Below, one piece after another: positions 11,730 to 24,200 of a DNA stretch of 64,000 nt (position 1 is its first letter; each line of letters begins with the position of its first letter). The DNA lies in the NCBI GenBank assembly GCA_022828595.1, contig JAKGHH010000001.1, positions 73,900,401 through 73,964,400 on the forward strand, written 5' to 3'. The stretch comes from Nelumbo lutea. Its lineage: Eukaryota > Streptophyta > Magnoliopsida > Proteales > Nelumbonaceae. The translations under genes were made by a program, and so were the position numbers. Under the pieces are notes generated by a model. It did not search any database, had not been told where the DNA came from, and saw only the letters and a program-made list of their open reading frames with translations.

Positions 11730-12980
11730 TAACTGGCCCTTGCAGTGACAGAGGAAGACACAGAATGGAGGAGGGTCAGGTAGAGGAGGTAGCACTTGAA
11801 ATTGTTTCTTCTCCACTCTATTCTCCCCTTAAGGAGAAACTGAATAGAAATGATCACTCTCAAAGAAAGGCACACCCATAGAAACATAGTATTTCGAGAA
11901 ATGGGATCAAAACAATGGTAACCCTTTTGAGAAGAAGGATAGATCAAGAAGATACAAGGGAGAGCATGAGGGTCAATCTTACAACGGGTAGGACACAGGT
12001 TTTGAACAAAGCAACGGCAACCAAACACCTGAATGGAAATAGAGAAAATGGGGCTTTAGGGAATATCAGCTAATGAGGGGCCTTGTACCCTAACACCCAA
12101 GATGGCATACGATTGATGAGATAGGTAGCACATAATACAACATTCAACTAAAAACGTTTTGGAACACTCATATGGATGAATAACCCATAAGCCACTTCAA
12201 GTAGATGGTGGTTTTTTCTTTTTGCAACACCATTTTGTTGAGGAGTTTTGGCACAATAACTATAATAGATAGACCCATACGAAACAAAGAACTCTATGAG
12301 ATCACTATAGAAGTATTCTTTGGCATTGTCAGATTGAAAATTTTGGATCTTTATTTGAAGTTGGGTGAATATCATGTGTTGGAAATCTTTTACAATTTTT
12401 GGTACTTCATCCTTGGATCGCTCATCAATAAAAGTAATGAAATATTTATAGGCAGGCTTAGATGGTAAAGTAATAGAGCTCAAACATCAGAATAAACAAT
12501 ACGGAAAGGAAAATCAGATTTATTATTTTTTGAAGGAAAATGATTTCTACAATGTTTGCTCAACTAACAAGTTTGACATTTGAATTCAGACACCGACACT
12601 GATTTAAATAAATCCAAAAGTATCATTTTTAGCAACTCAAAAGATAAATGACCCAAATGACTATGCCATAAATAAACTTGGCTCATACTAGACTGACTCA
12701 TAGACTCAATGGCTACAAGACTAGCTTTGTTCTCCAGCATGTAGAGACCATCCACCATACGACCTCTACCAATCATCTTCCCCGAATCCAAATCCTATAC
12801 AACACAAAAAAAAGGGGAAAAGGTCATTGAACAATTTAATGAATTTGTAATGCTACTAATAGAAAACAAGTTTATAGGTAATTTTGGGACATGTAATACA
12901 TTAGAAAGGGTAAGTCCAAAAGGAATGGTTGTGGTTCCTTGACCAGCTATGGTGGAAAATGAACCATCAGCTAATCTCAC
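11730..12980 (-). pseudogene. Copia B pre-integrase and integrase region
   Basis: On the minus strand the pre-integrase segment (VYLWHSHLGHLSFELL, about 12610-12680) has the zinc-binding His pair. The integrase core includes KYFITFIDERS and the Glu-helix segment KTPQQNGVAKRKNHHLLEVA (about 12180-12250). A C-terminal piece, HALPCIFLIYPSSQKGYHCF (about 11890-11960), matches the region after the core. Frame breaks separate the pieces. Confidence 0.78.
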
Positions 12981-13019
12981 TTTGTCCCTAATAGATAAAA
13001 GTTGATAGGACTAAAAACA

Positions 13020-14270
13020 ATTTAACTTACCCGTCATATGGTTTGAGGCTCCAGAGTCAATTATTCAAGGGAAGTCAGGTGAATGGGAAGACACATGGAA
13101 GGTTGGGGTAGGATTACCATTACCTGAAGTAAATGCAAAAGAAGTCAAGGCAGGAAGAACATAATCCATTTGAAAGATTGCTCTCCCATACAGATCTAAG
13201 TGGTCACGGAAAGAATTAATGATATCTTCCTAGGGATCGATAATGGATGGGCGGTCCTATTGAATAGTAGTAGATGGCAGAGGCTCCTGAGAGGCCATGT
13301 TTGCTATATTAAACTTTTTTTTTACTTTGCTACTCCGACTTCTTATTCTGATCTGATTTCTTACTCAGCTCTTGAACCCACTTTGGCTTTCCATGGAAGT
13401 CTCAACAAGTATCTCGGGTATGTCTAGCCTTCTGGCAATGAATACACCACAACTTATCTTTATCATCCACTCTCTTTTGGGAGTCATCATTCTTAAAGGA
13501 ATTATTGCTTCCTGCACCTATACTCCCTTTAGCCACTAAGGCAATCTGCTCCCTCTCAGAGCTATTCATCATATTGCGCCTACTCTCTTTGGACTGTACT
13601 AGAGTATACACTTCTTACACTGAAGAAAGATCTTTACTTCCTAATATCTGAACTCTGAGGGACTTATATATGGGTTCAGCTCCAAGAGGAAGGCAAAGAC
13701 CCGTTATTGGGAACCAACAACCTTGTAGGCTTTAGCATCAGCATTGCACTTCCAATCAATATTCTGATAATGATCTAATTCCTTCCAAATTGAGGTCAAA
13801 TTTGAATAGTAGGCTGAGAGGGTCCTCTCCCCCTACTTACAAGTAGATGAGGTAGCTTGCAACTGGTATATTTTGGCATAGTGGTGTTGCTCTAAATAAG
13901 TAGATTTTGCCTACTCCCAAATCTCCATAACTGTTTCAGCCCACATGAAAATTTTCTTGACTAGAGGTAACATAGATAGTAACAACCATGACTTCACCAT
14001 GCTGTTTTCCTTATCCCACCTATCATGTTTCTGCCCCCTGAGACTTTGGTTTTTTAGTTTTACCATTAATATAACCTACCTTCCCCTAGTTGTTATGTAT
14101 AGTTTGATTTTCCTTGACCATTCTAGGTAATTAAGACCATCAAATGGTATCACGGCCATGGAAAAACTCATGTCAAATCCTCCACTCACTCCACCTTGAC
14201 TAGAGAACCCACTAGACATAATAGAATCTTCAGAAGACATATTATAAGATTCAGGTTTATAGATCGGGTC
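13020..14270 (-). pseudogene. gag: Copia B gag and protease region
   Basis: On the minus strand a gag zinc knuckle reads CIHCQKARHTRDTC (C-X2-C-X4-H-X4-C, 13402-13445). Downstream, near 13035-13075, the protease active-site segment IIDSGASNHM is visible although a stop lies just before it. The upstream gag half (13600-14270) is heavily mutated and recognised mainly by position. Confidence 0.65.
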
Positions 14271-14873
14271 TGTTCAAAGAAGGGTACAATTCAGTTTATA
14301 GTTCGGTCAGTTTAGTCCCCAGTTCAACCAAAGTTCAAACTATAATTCAGTTCAATCACAATTCAATTAAAGTTCAAACCCTAATTCAGTTTAGCCATAG
14401 TTACAGTTTAGTCCCCAATTCTATAATTTGGCTGACTTTGTATGTACTCTTTTTTATCATGTTTCTTGGATACACAACTATTGGAAATGTTTCCAAGGAA
14501 GGTATCCGACCACTATCTTTTAGTTATAGGTCATTTTGACCTACACCACCCAATTGACTTGGTAAAAGAAATAAGGATCACACGATCCAAAGTTCAAGGA
14601 AACTTAGTAGTTTTAGGTCATCTAGACCTCCAAAAAAACCACTTACTTGGGTACAAGAGAGGATCACTCAATCCACAGAAGATAGATTTATCTTTGCAGC
14701 ATTAGTTTTTTCCTTCCTTTTAAGGGTTTCTTGGCACATGACTAGGGAAGAAGAAGAGAAGACAAGTTGAAACCCCTTTAGATCAGTTTGATCTGCTTCT
14801 TGATTAGATTTGATTCACAGCAAGAAGAGTCCAAAAAAGGAAACTTTATCGCACTCTTTCTGATCTCAAAAGG

Positions 14874-14888
14874 CATGTTCTGATACCA
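14874..14888 (-). other. Primer-binding site of Copia B
   Basis: The minus strand reads TGGTATCAGAACATG directly inside the right LTR. This matches the 3' end of initiator methionine tRNA and fixes the orientation of the element. Confidence 0.8.
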
Positions 14889-15130
14889 TGTTTTCAAGTC
14901 TGAGATATTAGAGAAGGAGAGGAAGAGAGGAAGAAGGAAGAATAGGAAGAGAGAAGAGAGAAGGATGTTTGGATTCAAAACATACAACTAGCGGCTCTAG
15001 CTCTCTTTTCCTTTTATATTAGGGCGACCCAATTTAAAATAAAAGAGGGGAGAAATTATAATAGTGCCCCTACAACACTAAAGAATAGGAAAATGTAATA
15101 AACTACTAGGAGAACTAACGTATTTCGACA
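14889..15130 (-). repeat. 5' LTR of Copia B
   Basis: In plus-strand terms it begins TGTTTTCAAG. It contains a long GA-rich tract and a TTTATATTAGGG block, and has CA ends at 15077 and 15130. Only the first 110 bases can be compared with the other LTR, so the outer end is chosen from the weak ATTAT/ACTAT flank match. Confidence 0.6.
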
Positions 15131-15367
15131 ACTATGATGCCGAAAGATGTGATATTGAAAGAACTTATAACCAATCAACCAGCATCACAAAAGTGGTATC
15201 AATCAGGTGGATTTTCATAAAAAAATTAACGGGGGGGGCGGGGTGATTGGACAAAGTTGTTCTAGTATCATGTCTTTCTAGCGTCATTGATTTTTCCTAA
15301 AGTTTAAGATTGATTTTCATATTTATTTTGGTTTTTCTTCTTTCACTATGGAGAAGTACCTTGGAGC

Positions 15368-15883
15368 TAGACTTATTCACGAGTTGGGCTGGGCCGAGTT
15401 TGTGTCGGGCTCTGTCTATGTATTAATAGAACACATTTAGGCCAAGCTCGAGCTTGACCCGATCATTGCCCCTAGGTCTAAGCCCAAGCTTGAAGCTCGA
15501 CCAAAAAATTGGGAAATGAATTTTCTTTTTTATTCCATAAAAACCATTTTGTTTATATTAAAAGACCTCAAAGCCCAAATATAATGAAAGATCTCACTAT
15601 GATTTCAAAAAAGAGAAGATGAACAAAGAAAAAACATATTTGTATATATATACACATTATTTTTATTATATAAAATATATTTCTGTTATACAATATAACT
15701 CCAATTTGGGCTTGGGCTCGAGCCATGCTTTTCTAAAAAAACCCAAGGTCAACCTACAAAAAAGTCAGGCTTGGTGTTTTGGGCCCCAAACCAAGCCACA
15801 TGTCTAAATTCATGTCTAAGCTTGACTTTGAATAGTTTAGACGAGGCCAACCAATTGGGCTACCGAGTCCATGAACAAGTTTA
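15368..15883. mobile_element. hAT-like element, TAGACTTATTCACG terminus type
   Basis: The left end TAGACTTATTCACGAGTTGG matches the reversed right end TAAACTTGTTCATGGACTCGG. Subterminal parts are dense in GGGCTTGGGCTCGAGC-like repeats and the centre is AT-rich. The flanks (CTTGGAGC, CATGGATA) do not match, so the target site has decayed or an end was lost. The composite at 29584-31956 has the same terminus type. Confidence 0.65.
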
Positions 15884-15999
15884 CATGGATACCATAATCT
15901 ATATTCCATCTTAAATTAATAGAACTTTGGTTATCAAACTGTATTATATAGTTAAGACATTTATGGGTGGATCAATACCGAGTTAAGCCCAAGTCTAAA

Positions 16000-16145
16000 T
16001 TTCCTCCTCATAAGCACCCCTCACACCAGCCTCAGCAAATTCTATCCACACATTGGGAATATCTCCTATACTCATATGTTATTATTCATAGGAGATATTC
16101 CCAATACAAGGTGGGATATGATTGTGAGATTGGTATGAGGAGCGT
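16000..16145. mobile_element. Foldback element F, copy 1
   Basis: Two arms are inverted around an AT-rich loop. The inner arm is CATTGGGAATATCTCCTAT, mirrored exactly by ATAGGAGATATTCCCAAT. The outer arm is CCTCCTCATAAGC..., mirrored by ...GGTATGAGGAGCG. The same inner motif with the same outer arms occurs at 37065-37257. No coding capacity; superfamily unknown. Confidence 0.65.
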
Positions 16146-16180
16146 TCTATAAAGAAAAGATCCCATCACGTTGAATCGTA

Positions 16181-16268
16181 CGACTGTATTTGATTTGAAG
16201 GAAAAAGTAGGGAACCTTTACAAACCTTGTAAAGGTTTTCCTACATTTTCCTTCAAATCAAGCATAGC
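16181..16268. mobile_element. Near-perfect 88-bp hairpin MITE
   Basis: The arms TTTGATTTGAAGGAAAAAGT and the mirrored ACATTTTCCTTCAAATCAAG close on an inner stem, ACCTTTACAA-ACC-TTGTAAAGGT. The arms are related to those of the MITE at 1033-1145. It abuts the hAT-like element beginning at 16275. Confidence 0.7.
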
Positions 16269-16274
16269 TTACAA

Positions 16275-16616
16275 CATGGTTTTTAAAACCGGACTGGACC
16301 AGACCAGACTGGAAAAACCAGGAACTGGTCACCATCTTATCCCAGAACCGTTATTTTGCAAAAAAAACATTGATTTGATTTGCAAACCGTTGATTTGGGC
16401 AGTTAAATTGTTCGAACTATCTAATATTTTGGCTGGTTTTTATTTTTTTTATCAAAGTTAGACCTATTCATAGGCCGGATAGTCCGATGACTCGGCCCGG
16501 CCCGACCCGCACCTCGGTCAGGCTTGGTCATGTAAATAGGCCCGTTCAGTTCGAATAATCGATCCGTTTAAGCAGGAACCGGACCTTCGTTGTCGCATTC
16601 GGTTTTAAAAACCTTG
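16275..16616. mobile_element. hAT-like element, CAAGGTTTTTAAAACC terminus type
   Basis: The left end CATGGTTTTTAAAACCGG pairs with the reversed right end CAAGGTTTTTAAAACCGA. The flanks GCTTACAA and ATTTACAG agree at five of eight positions, a possible decayed target duplication. A smaller piece beginning TAGACCTATTCATAGGCCGG (16459-16546) interrupts it and looks like an end fragment of the TAGACTT-type family. A further hAT-style end, TTGACATCCCTA, lies at 16722-16732 without a partner. Confidence 0.6.
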
Positions 16617-17880
16617 ATTTACAGGACCTGACGGATAATTACATATATTACTATGGAGTTGGATTCAGGTGTGAGGATGGGAGGGATAGGATTGAGACAA
16701 ACTAGTGTCGAATCCAATCCCTTGACATCCCTAATCAATAACAGAAGAATCATGAAATTCCAAACGGCATATTCATAGAAAAACGGAAAGCCTACAATTC
16801 TACTTTATCGTATGTTAAGTAGGGGCCTAGATGGGTATTGTGACCTGGCCCACCACATCGAAGGAAGGATAAGCAAAGCAATTACCTATTTATTTATTTC
16901 ATATCTTCCCTGCGGGCAGAGGTCTTCACTCTTCAGGCCGAAAGCCAGCAATTGAGGAGGAGTAGGTGGGAAACATGTGGGCCCAGATTGGTCCAACAAC
17001 TTTTAGCTACCGCATGTAGAAAATTAGAAATAATCCCAAATCAATTTACTTCCTACACAGATTGAGTTCCAGCGTAGATCTAGGGAAAGGACAGTGGAAT
17101 GACTCCCTTCTAAGGACATTTTTCACTTTATGTCCGGAATAAGTTTACGCTTTTAATAAATAAAAGTATGGCCGTTAAATATTTTATTTATTTTTGCTAT
17201 TTTCTTAATTGTGGGCCTTAGAACATGGGTTCAAACGTGGGCTTCAACCATCAACCAGCACCGCTGAACATGAAGAGAATAGTAGTAGTAACAAAATGTG
17301 GAATTGCAAATTTGCAATAGTGTTAACGTATGTACCTTTTAATCGTTATATTACTATTTATGGTCCTTTTTTTAATCGTTACTAATGGGCCTTCACACCT
17401 ATTATTTGCAATTTTGCATGGATGACTCCAGGAAAGTATGATCTATGTCCTTTTCTATTTGGGCCCCCACTCGAAGCCACAGTGTACTAGGCTGGCTACA
17501 ACAGTCAACAGCTCTACAGCTAATACATTTCACTAGTGACCAGCCCCTACCGTAACGCGCTACTACGGTCAGAAAAAGCACGGAGAGTTCTACCGTCCAC
17601 GGACGAGGAAAAAAGGAAACCAGACCACATCACAAGATTCACAACATCGCAAACTTACGCAAGTGGACATTTTAGTCATTTTCTCATGGTTCCTACTGCT
17701 TCCTAACCTTCCTGCCATTCAGTCATTGACTCCACTCTCCAGTCCCCATTAATGGAAGAAATTAATAATGGCTTCCACATAATAATCAGTCGCCACCAAG
17801 GGCATTTCTGTACTTCTGTACCGCATTTAAATGCGCCATTCGTGCTATTGATACACTTTCAGGTGGAGTAAGGACTCTGC
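16617..17880. other. Intergenic and upstream region of the SRF gene
   Basis: Contains the orphan hAT end near 16732 and otherwise unique sequence of higher GC content than the TE-rich DNA to the left. It should include the promoter of the SRF gene. I could not single out a reliable TATA box or transcription start. Confidence 0.45.
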
Positions 17881-18207
17881 GTCTGCGAGACGAGACGAGA
17901 CGAGAGAGAGAGAGGGCCACAGTGCTCTTACTTGCGAGTTTCCAACCTCTGACCTTAATTATTTTCTTCGCTGTTTATATTTTTACTCTTTCCTGCCTTT
18001 CAGCCCACTTTTGCCGACACCCTCTCTCCTTCTCAGTCATCCTTCTCGACACGGTCGAATCTTTACTCTCTTGTTTAATGGAGAAAACCAGAGAGGAAGA
18101 AGAAGATCTGATCTTTCCCAACTTCTTCTGTTCGTCTGTTCTCCCCCGATTGTCTTGCATGTGCGGTGGAAGAACACAGCGTCATCTCTAAAGCACTGTA
18201 AATCAAA
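17881..18207 (+). promoter_or_regulatory. Probable SRF 5' leader with GA-rich tract
   Basis: A GACGAGACGAGAGAGAGAGAG tract near 17890-17913 and a pyrimidine-rich run to the start codon look like a plant 5' UTR. Short upstream open frames, such as one starting at 17922, lie in it. The ATG at 18208 was chosen because it opens the frame that encodes the signal peptide and joins in phase to exon 2. The transcription start is not determinable here. Confidence 0.4.
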
Positions 18208-21200
18208 ATGGGGATGAATAGAGGGACCTCGCTATCCACCTCTCATTTCTTCGTTGTAACTTATGCTATTGCCGTAGTGGCACTCACTGTCATTTTCACT
18301 CTGCCTCTCGTTCGTTCGGCTACTGATTCTTCTGATGGTAATCTCTCTTCTTCTTTTAGTGGTTGGATTATTCGTTTATCTTCAACTTGCGGTCTACCCG
18401 TCTCGATGAAGTTAATTCGGAAATGAGATGATATTGCCTAGTTTGAAGCCCAATGTTTCAGTAGCGAGGTTTTTATTTATTAATGGAGGAAGCAGAGGAG
18501 TTATAATTGTCTCTGCCGATCTTATCTGTTTCGTTTTCTGTCTGCCTGTACATCTGTCTCTTTTCATTCTTTTATATAAATCGAGTTTTTGTCATTTTAC
18601 GGGGACTCAAACATCGGTGTCTGATTGCAGTTCAAGCTCTTCAGGTTCTATACAGTTCATTGAATAGTTCTCCTCTGCTAACCGGGTGGAAATCAAATGC
18701 TGGTGATCCATGTGGAGAATCATGGAAGGGCGTTACTTGTCAATGGTCTTCCGTTGTTGCCATGTGAGTTTGTATTTTTCATGCATTTAATCCTTTTTTT
18801 TTCCATCACTGAATTTGATGTAACTATTAAGGTACTTTTTATTCAATCAATTATTTTTATTTATGTTACTTCATTTTTCTATTTTTTCGGTGACTCTAAA
18901 CAGTCAGATTTCCGGGCTTGGACTCAATGGAACCTTAGGATACATGCTTTCGAGTCTTTTTTCATTGAAAGCACTGTGAGCAAATCTGTCCCTTATTTCT
19001 ATTTCTGCTTTTGGCATACTGAAATTTTAACCTTTTATTTTGACTAATTGTTCCTTTTTATTATTATTTTAGAGATTTAAGCGGCAACAACATTCACGAT
19101 TCAATTCCATACCAATTACCTCCAAATCTTACGAGCCTGTAATGTTCAATCATTTAAATATTCCTTATTCTTTTCTTGTCTGCTTGCAAGTTGTTGGTTA
19201 TTTGATGTTCAAATGTTTTCTTTTTGTACTACGCAGAAATCTTGCCAATAATAACTTAAGTGGGAATCTTCCTTACTCCATTTCTACTATGGTTTCGCTC
19301 AATTACCTGTAAGTGTCTTGTTTTGGGTGCTGTTGTATTTAATATGCTCATCTTTATTTGGATTACAATGTGGGCATTGAAATCCTAATGCTGCGGCCTT
19401 ACTTTAACTCTTTGATTATAGGAACCTTGGCCATAACTCAATTTCCCAGTCAATCGGTGATATATTTGCAAATCTTCAAAGTCTCTCAGTTTTGTAAGAT
19501 ATTTCATTCTAGCTCTTTTTTTTCTCCCTTAATTTTCATTCTTTCCTGCTCATTGCTTCTTCACAATCGTGGACTTGTAAATAACAACCTTTGTTACAAC
19601 ATTGCGTTGCTAAGGGGCTCTGTGTTTTATCTCTCTTTTTTAGAGGCCAACAGCTGTGATGTATTCTTGTTATGGATAGATATCGTTCAGTTTAATGTTT
19701 GGTATGATGGTTGTCATGAGTGCCATTAGAAGAATAGAAACACAAACTCTGGAAAGCATTAGCTATTAGGAATTCTGTATAACAATTGCATGATACCACT
19801 TGAAAATTCTATTGGAGGTCAAGTATTGAAACTGCCTTTCCTTCTCAAAATAATCTTCCTCAGTATGTGTTTTCTGAAATTAGCTGCACATTTGATGCAT
19901 CAACCAGTAGTCGTTTACCTTACTTTATGCTCAGACATTTTTTTTCAGAGATATACTTGGAGTTATTGCATCTTAACAAAACAGTTAAAGACATGTAAAA
20001 CATAACTTTATAAAGTTATGCTATAAGAGGATCATGTGGTAACAGTTGTAAATGTATTTCTGGTATCCATACAAATCTATGCCTTTGTAGAGAAATGAAG
20101 TGATTCATATAATGTATTTATGGTATCTGTGTGCATCATATTTATTATACTTCTTTAGTTTTGCATTTATGGCTTTAAGTACCTGCTCCTTTTGAAAAAA
20201 AAAGTCATCATTGAACATTTGACATTTTCATGGATGCAGGGATCTTTCTTTCAACAACTTCAGTGGAAATCTTCCTAATTCCTTTGGTTCTTTGTCCAAC
20301 CTTTCTACTCTGTGAGTTTAGATTTTGATATTTGACCAGGAGTGTAGGACTAAGAAGTCAACTTTTGGGATTAGATTTGCAGATTTCTATTTTGTTTTCC
20401 CAAATTTCATGACTTGTGAATTGGTGTCAGGTATTTGCAGAACAACCAGTTAACTGGTTCAATTAATCTTCTAGCAGATCTTCCTCTTGATAATCTGTAA
20501 GCTTCATCCTTTTCTTTTAATAATGTGTTTGCTTTTTCTATGATTGTTATTTTGACATTTTCTAGTTTTTGGCAGAAATGTTGCAAATAACCATTTTACT
20601 GGCTGGATACCGTGGGAATTTGCCTCAATCCCAAGTTTTATGTAAGCTATTAGCATTGTTTCATTCATATTCGTTTTGGTATGTTTACTTTTTTTTTTTT
20701 TCTTTTAATTTAAACAATTACAATAAAACAGATATGACGGGAACTCATTTGAGAATGGTCCTGCTCCTCCTCCACCGCCATATACCTCACCTCCCCCTGG
20801 TAGATCACATAATCATCATAACCATTCTGGATTAGGCACACATTCACCACGGGGATCTGGCAGACGGGCATCCAGTGACAATCAAAATGGTAAGAAGGGT
20901 TTGGCGGCAGGACCTTTAATAGGTATAATTCTTGGTTCAATATTGGTGGCTCTTTGTGCATTGCTGGCTTTAATCTTTTGCCTTCAGAAGGGCAAAAATG
21001 AGAAAGGAAGTAGTGCAAGAGCTTCTACAGGAACACCGGTTGGCACAGATACAGGTACTTTATTCTTCCACATGTTTTCTACTTTCTTTTTATTGATAGT
21101 AAATTTCCTCATTTCTCAAATACAATCTCACCTTATTGTCCACACAAGGATGATTGATTACACTTTAGTCTGAAATTCTATATGATTTGTGCTTCTACCC

Positions 21201-24200
21201 CCATCCAATATTAGCTTGAGATCCAACCTAACATGTAAAGCATGCAATATTGATGTCCTTTTGATGTTATTTATGTCTTAAAGGAGAATTTATTAGTTGT
21301 CCTTTACAACCACGTCCTAAGGCTAAAGCAACTTGTACCTTTTCTCAAAAGATCATTTCAGTCAATTGCCTATTCTAACATATTGGAATATTTAAGAATT
21401 TCTAATATTTAATTGAATATTTTGTAAATCTACCATGAATTTGATTTCATATTATTCTTAGGAAGTTGAAGTGTTGATACGAGTGTTCATGATACAACAC
21501 ATAACTCTTGAAAGTAGCTTTAACAAGTGTTTAGAGATCATCAACTACAATAACTGACATTCCTATATTATTCATTAGGGCATTGTCTTTTTTGGCTTTG
21601 TATTACTAGGCAAACTCTTATCTTTTGGGAAATAGGAATGTCTTGGGTCCTTCACATTCATGTTTGTGGTATAATACCTCTAAAACTTGCCAATTCTTGC
21701 ACGCTGGTAAGACTTGTATTCATGGCCCATGCTTAGGTGATTTCCAGTTCAGAGAGTAGAATTGACCTTTAACAATTTGATGTTATGCCTCATATTAGGA
21801 GCTTTTTGTCTATCATTCAAAACTATACAGTTACAGTTCAAATTTCAAACACAATATTTTGATATTGCTTTATGTTTGGCCCAATTGATCTATATGTGAA
21901 ATCCATTGAATGCTGGATCCAATTGTGTGAATATGCATTATGTGGCAAGTTATGGGCCTAGGGTCCAGACCTCTTATGAGCCCTGTAGCCTCACGCCATA
22001 GAATTAGCTTTTTTAATTAATAACAACAAGAAAGAATGAAAGATACGGAATATTCAGCTGGGGCTTACTCAAGCAGTTCAGAAAGTGGTGCCCCAATTCA
22101 TTTCCATTCTGTTCACTTGCTTCATAACAAGAGTCTCCAGACACATGACCTACAAGAGAATAACCTGAGATGTTCAATTGGGAGGATGCTTTTTGATTTT
22201 CTCTAATGCTTTTAGACAATCTGCAGTGTATGTTTTGCTTACCCAAATTCCAACCTAATCCTACTTCTTTGACTCTTAAAGCGGTTACTAAGTGCAAGAA
22301 ATTGCCAAGGTTTAGGTCCATATCCAGTCCAGTAGTCCACCCCTCCCAAGACCCAGTATAGACAGGACTGACAATAGGCAATAGCTCTTTAACTCTTTAA
22401 GAAGAAGAGGCTTCTAGATTAAAGGAGAGACATTGCCTTGGCCAGTGTTTTGGAAGTGAGAAATGTAACTGCAAGGGATTCCTAGAGCTTGAGGCATAAG
22501 TAACAAGGCTTACACATGCTTGAATGAAATGTGGTGCCACTTTAAAAAAGAAGCCAAAGAAAAAAAAAAAAAACTTAATATACAAGAATATGCAAATCTA
22601 AGTTCTGAAAGAAGTAATATATCTCAGTAAGCCTGTTGGTTCAATTTGCAGTTTTTTTTTTTTTTTTGGATCTCATTTGGCAGCATGTTATTAACATGAA
22701 AGTTGTAACCTTGTACATTCAAGTCCTAAAGAGGCCTACCTGTTTATAATTCATCAAAATATGGAAGCAAGTCAGGTAAGGTGCACCCCACAAAATGAGA
22801 CTCACCTGTGAGTGTAGGAATGACAATTAGAAACACTGGCCTTGGCAATTAGAAATTGGAGCCTTTAGGGATAGCTATGTAACTTTTGTTCCATAGTTCT
22901 TATCTATGGGTGAAACTAAGAAGTTTTATGATAACCAAAGTCTTGAAATTAGGGTCTTTACTCACTTAAAAGTCTGTAGTTAGACATTTGCGTGCACTAT
23001 CTTTATTATTTTGAAAAGGTAAATGCTGACATAAAGATATATCAGTCTTAAAGTACATTGTATATTAAGGGAGGTAGGAAGTTTGATTATACAGGTAAGA
23101 ACATCCTTCACTTGGAGTTGGACTCGGCAATCAGTGAATACCTTTGCCAATTCCTTGGCAAAGTAGGGAGCAAACAGAAACCGGCTTCTTTGGGGGGTTG
23201 CAATGGTGGGGGATCATGGGTGATTGTTTGTAAAATTGAAAATGTTTGGCTTAGGAATAAATCCTAACCTAAATCACTCTGGGGTGCCAGGCACATTCAT
23301 ACCTTGTGTACTATTACCATTTTCTTTATTCTTTCTATCAAAGCTAACAATAAAAAAAACAGCATTCTTAAAGTATCTATGCAACATAAAAATGTGCAAC
23401 TTGTCACCATTGTAGATACCAGGAAATTGGTAGAATGTTATATTGTGAATGAATTTGGACATTATCTGATTAAGGGAAAAAACTACAAATTTTAATCAAT
23501 CTATCATATTAAAACTGGAACTCTAAACACAAATGGTGATTTTCAAAAGGTTAGGATGCTGAAAACTCTCTCATGACATGCATCCTGACATTTTCCCGCC
23601 TTTTGATTTTGTAGTAATTAACACAGGGCTTCAAGAGGAAAAGTTCAGAAGTATGGCTAGCGTTACAGATTTGAAGCCCCCACCTGCAGAAAAAATGGTA
23701 GCTGACAGGGTATATGGGCAAAATGGATCTATTAAGAGGGTAAAATCACCTATTACTGCTACTCCTTATACTGTGGCATCTCTTCAAACAGCAACAAACA
23801 GCTTTAGTCAGGAGTACCTTATTGGTGAAGGTTCCCTTGGTCGTGTTTACAGAGGAGAGTTCCCTAATGGAAAGGTAATGAGTTGTTCTTCATTGGTAAT
23901 TTTCTTTTTGCATTTTGTTGTTCTCTCTAGAATTGATCATAGAAGAGCCTCTAGGAAACAAGTTACACAATACTTAATAATAGTCAATAATTTGATGTGA
24001 CAATAGCAAATGGTTGGAGCTAAGTTTGAAAACATAGTTGTCTTCCTCTTCCACTTTCATTTCAACTATCCTTCCACATCTTCTATCATTTTATGCCATT
24101 TCTTCCTTTAGTACACATGTTCTATCCTTTCCTTTGTTTTGTTGATTGAATAACACATTTTCTTTTATGCTCAAGATGAAACTTCTTTGGTTACGTAACA

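Larger units (their letters stand above)
10347..15130 (-). mobile_element. Copia B: old reverse-strand Copia remnant
   Basis: Read on the minus strand, the order is LTR (14889-15130), primer-binding site (14874-14888), gag, protease, integrase, reverse transcriptase, partial RNase H and an LTR stub (10347-10442). All coding parts are broken by stops and frameshifts. The flank before 10347 is ATTAT and that after 15130 is ACTAT, a possible 4-of-5 target duplication. The outer right end is uncertain; 15077 is an alternative end. Confidence 0.8.

Noticed and set aside
15190..15210. AAGTGGTATCAATCAGG resembling a Copia primer-binding site
   Set aside because: Mismatched to initiator tRNA and not next to an LTR end; chance or decayed.
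17922..18191. Open frame of 89 residues before the SRF start
   Set aside because: Lies in the pyrimidine-rich presumed 5' leader and is out of frame with the gene; at most an upstream ORF.
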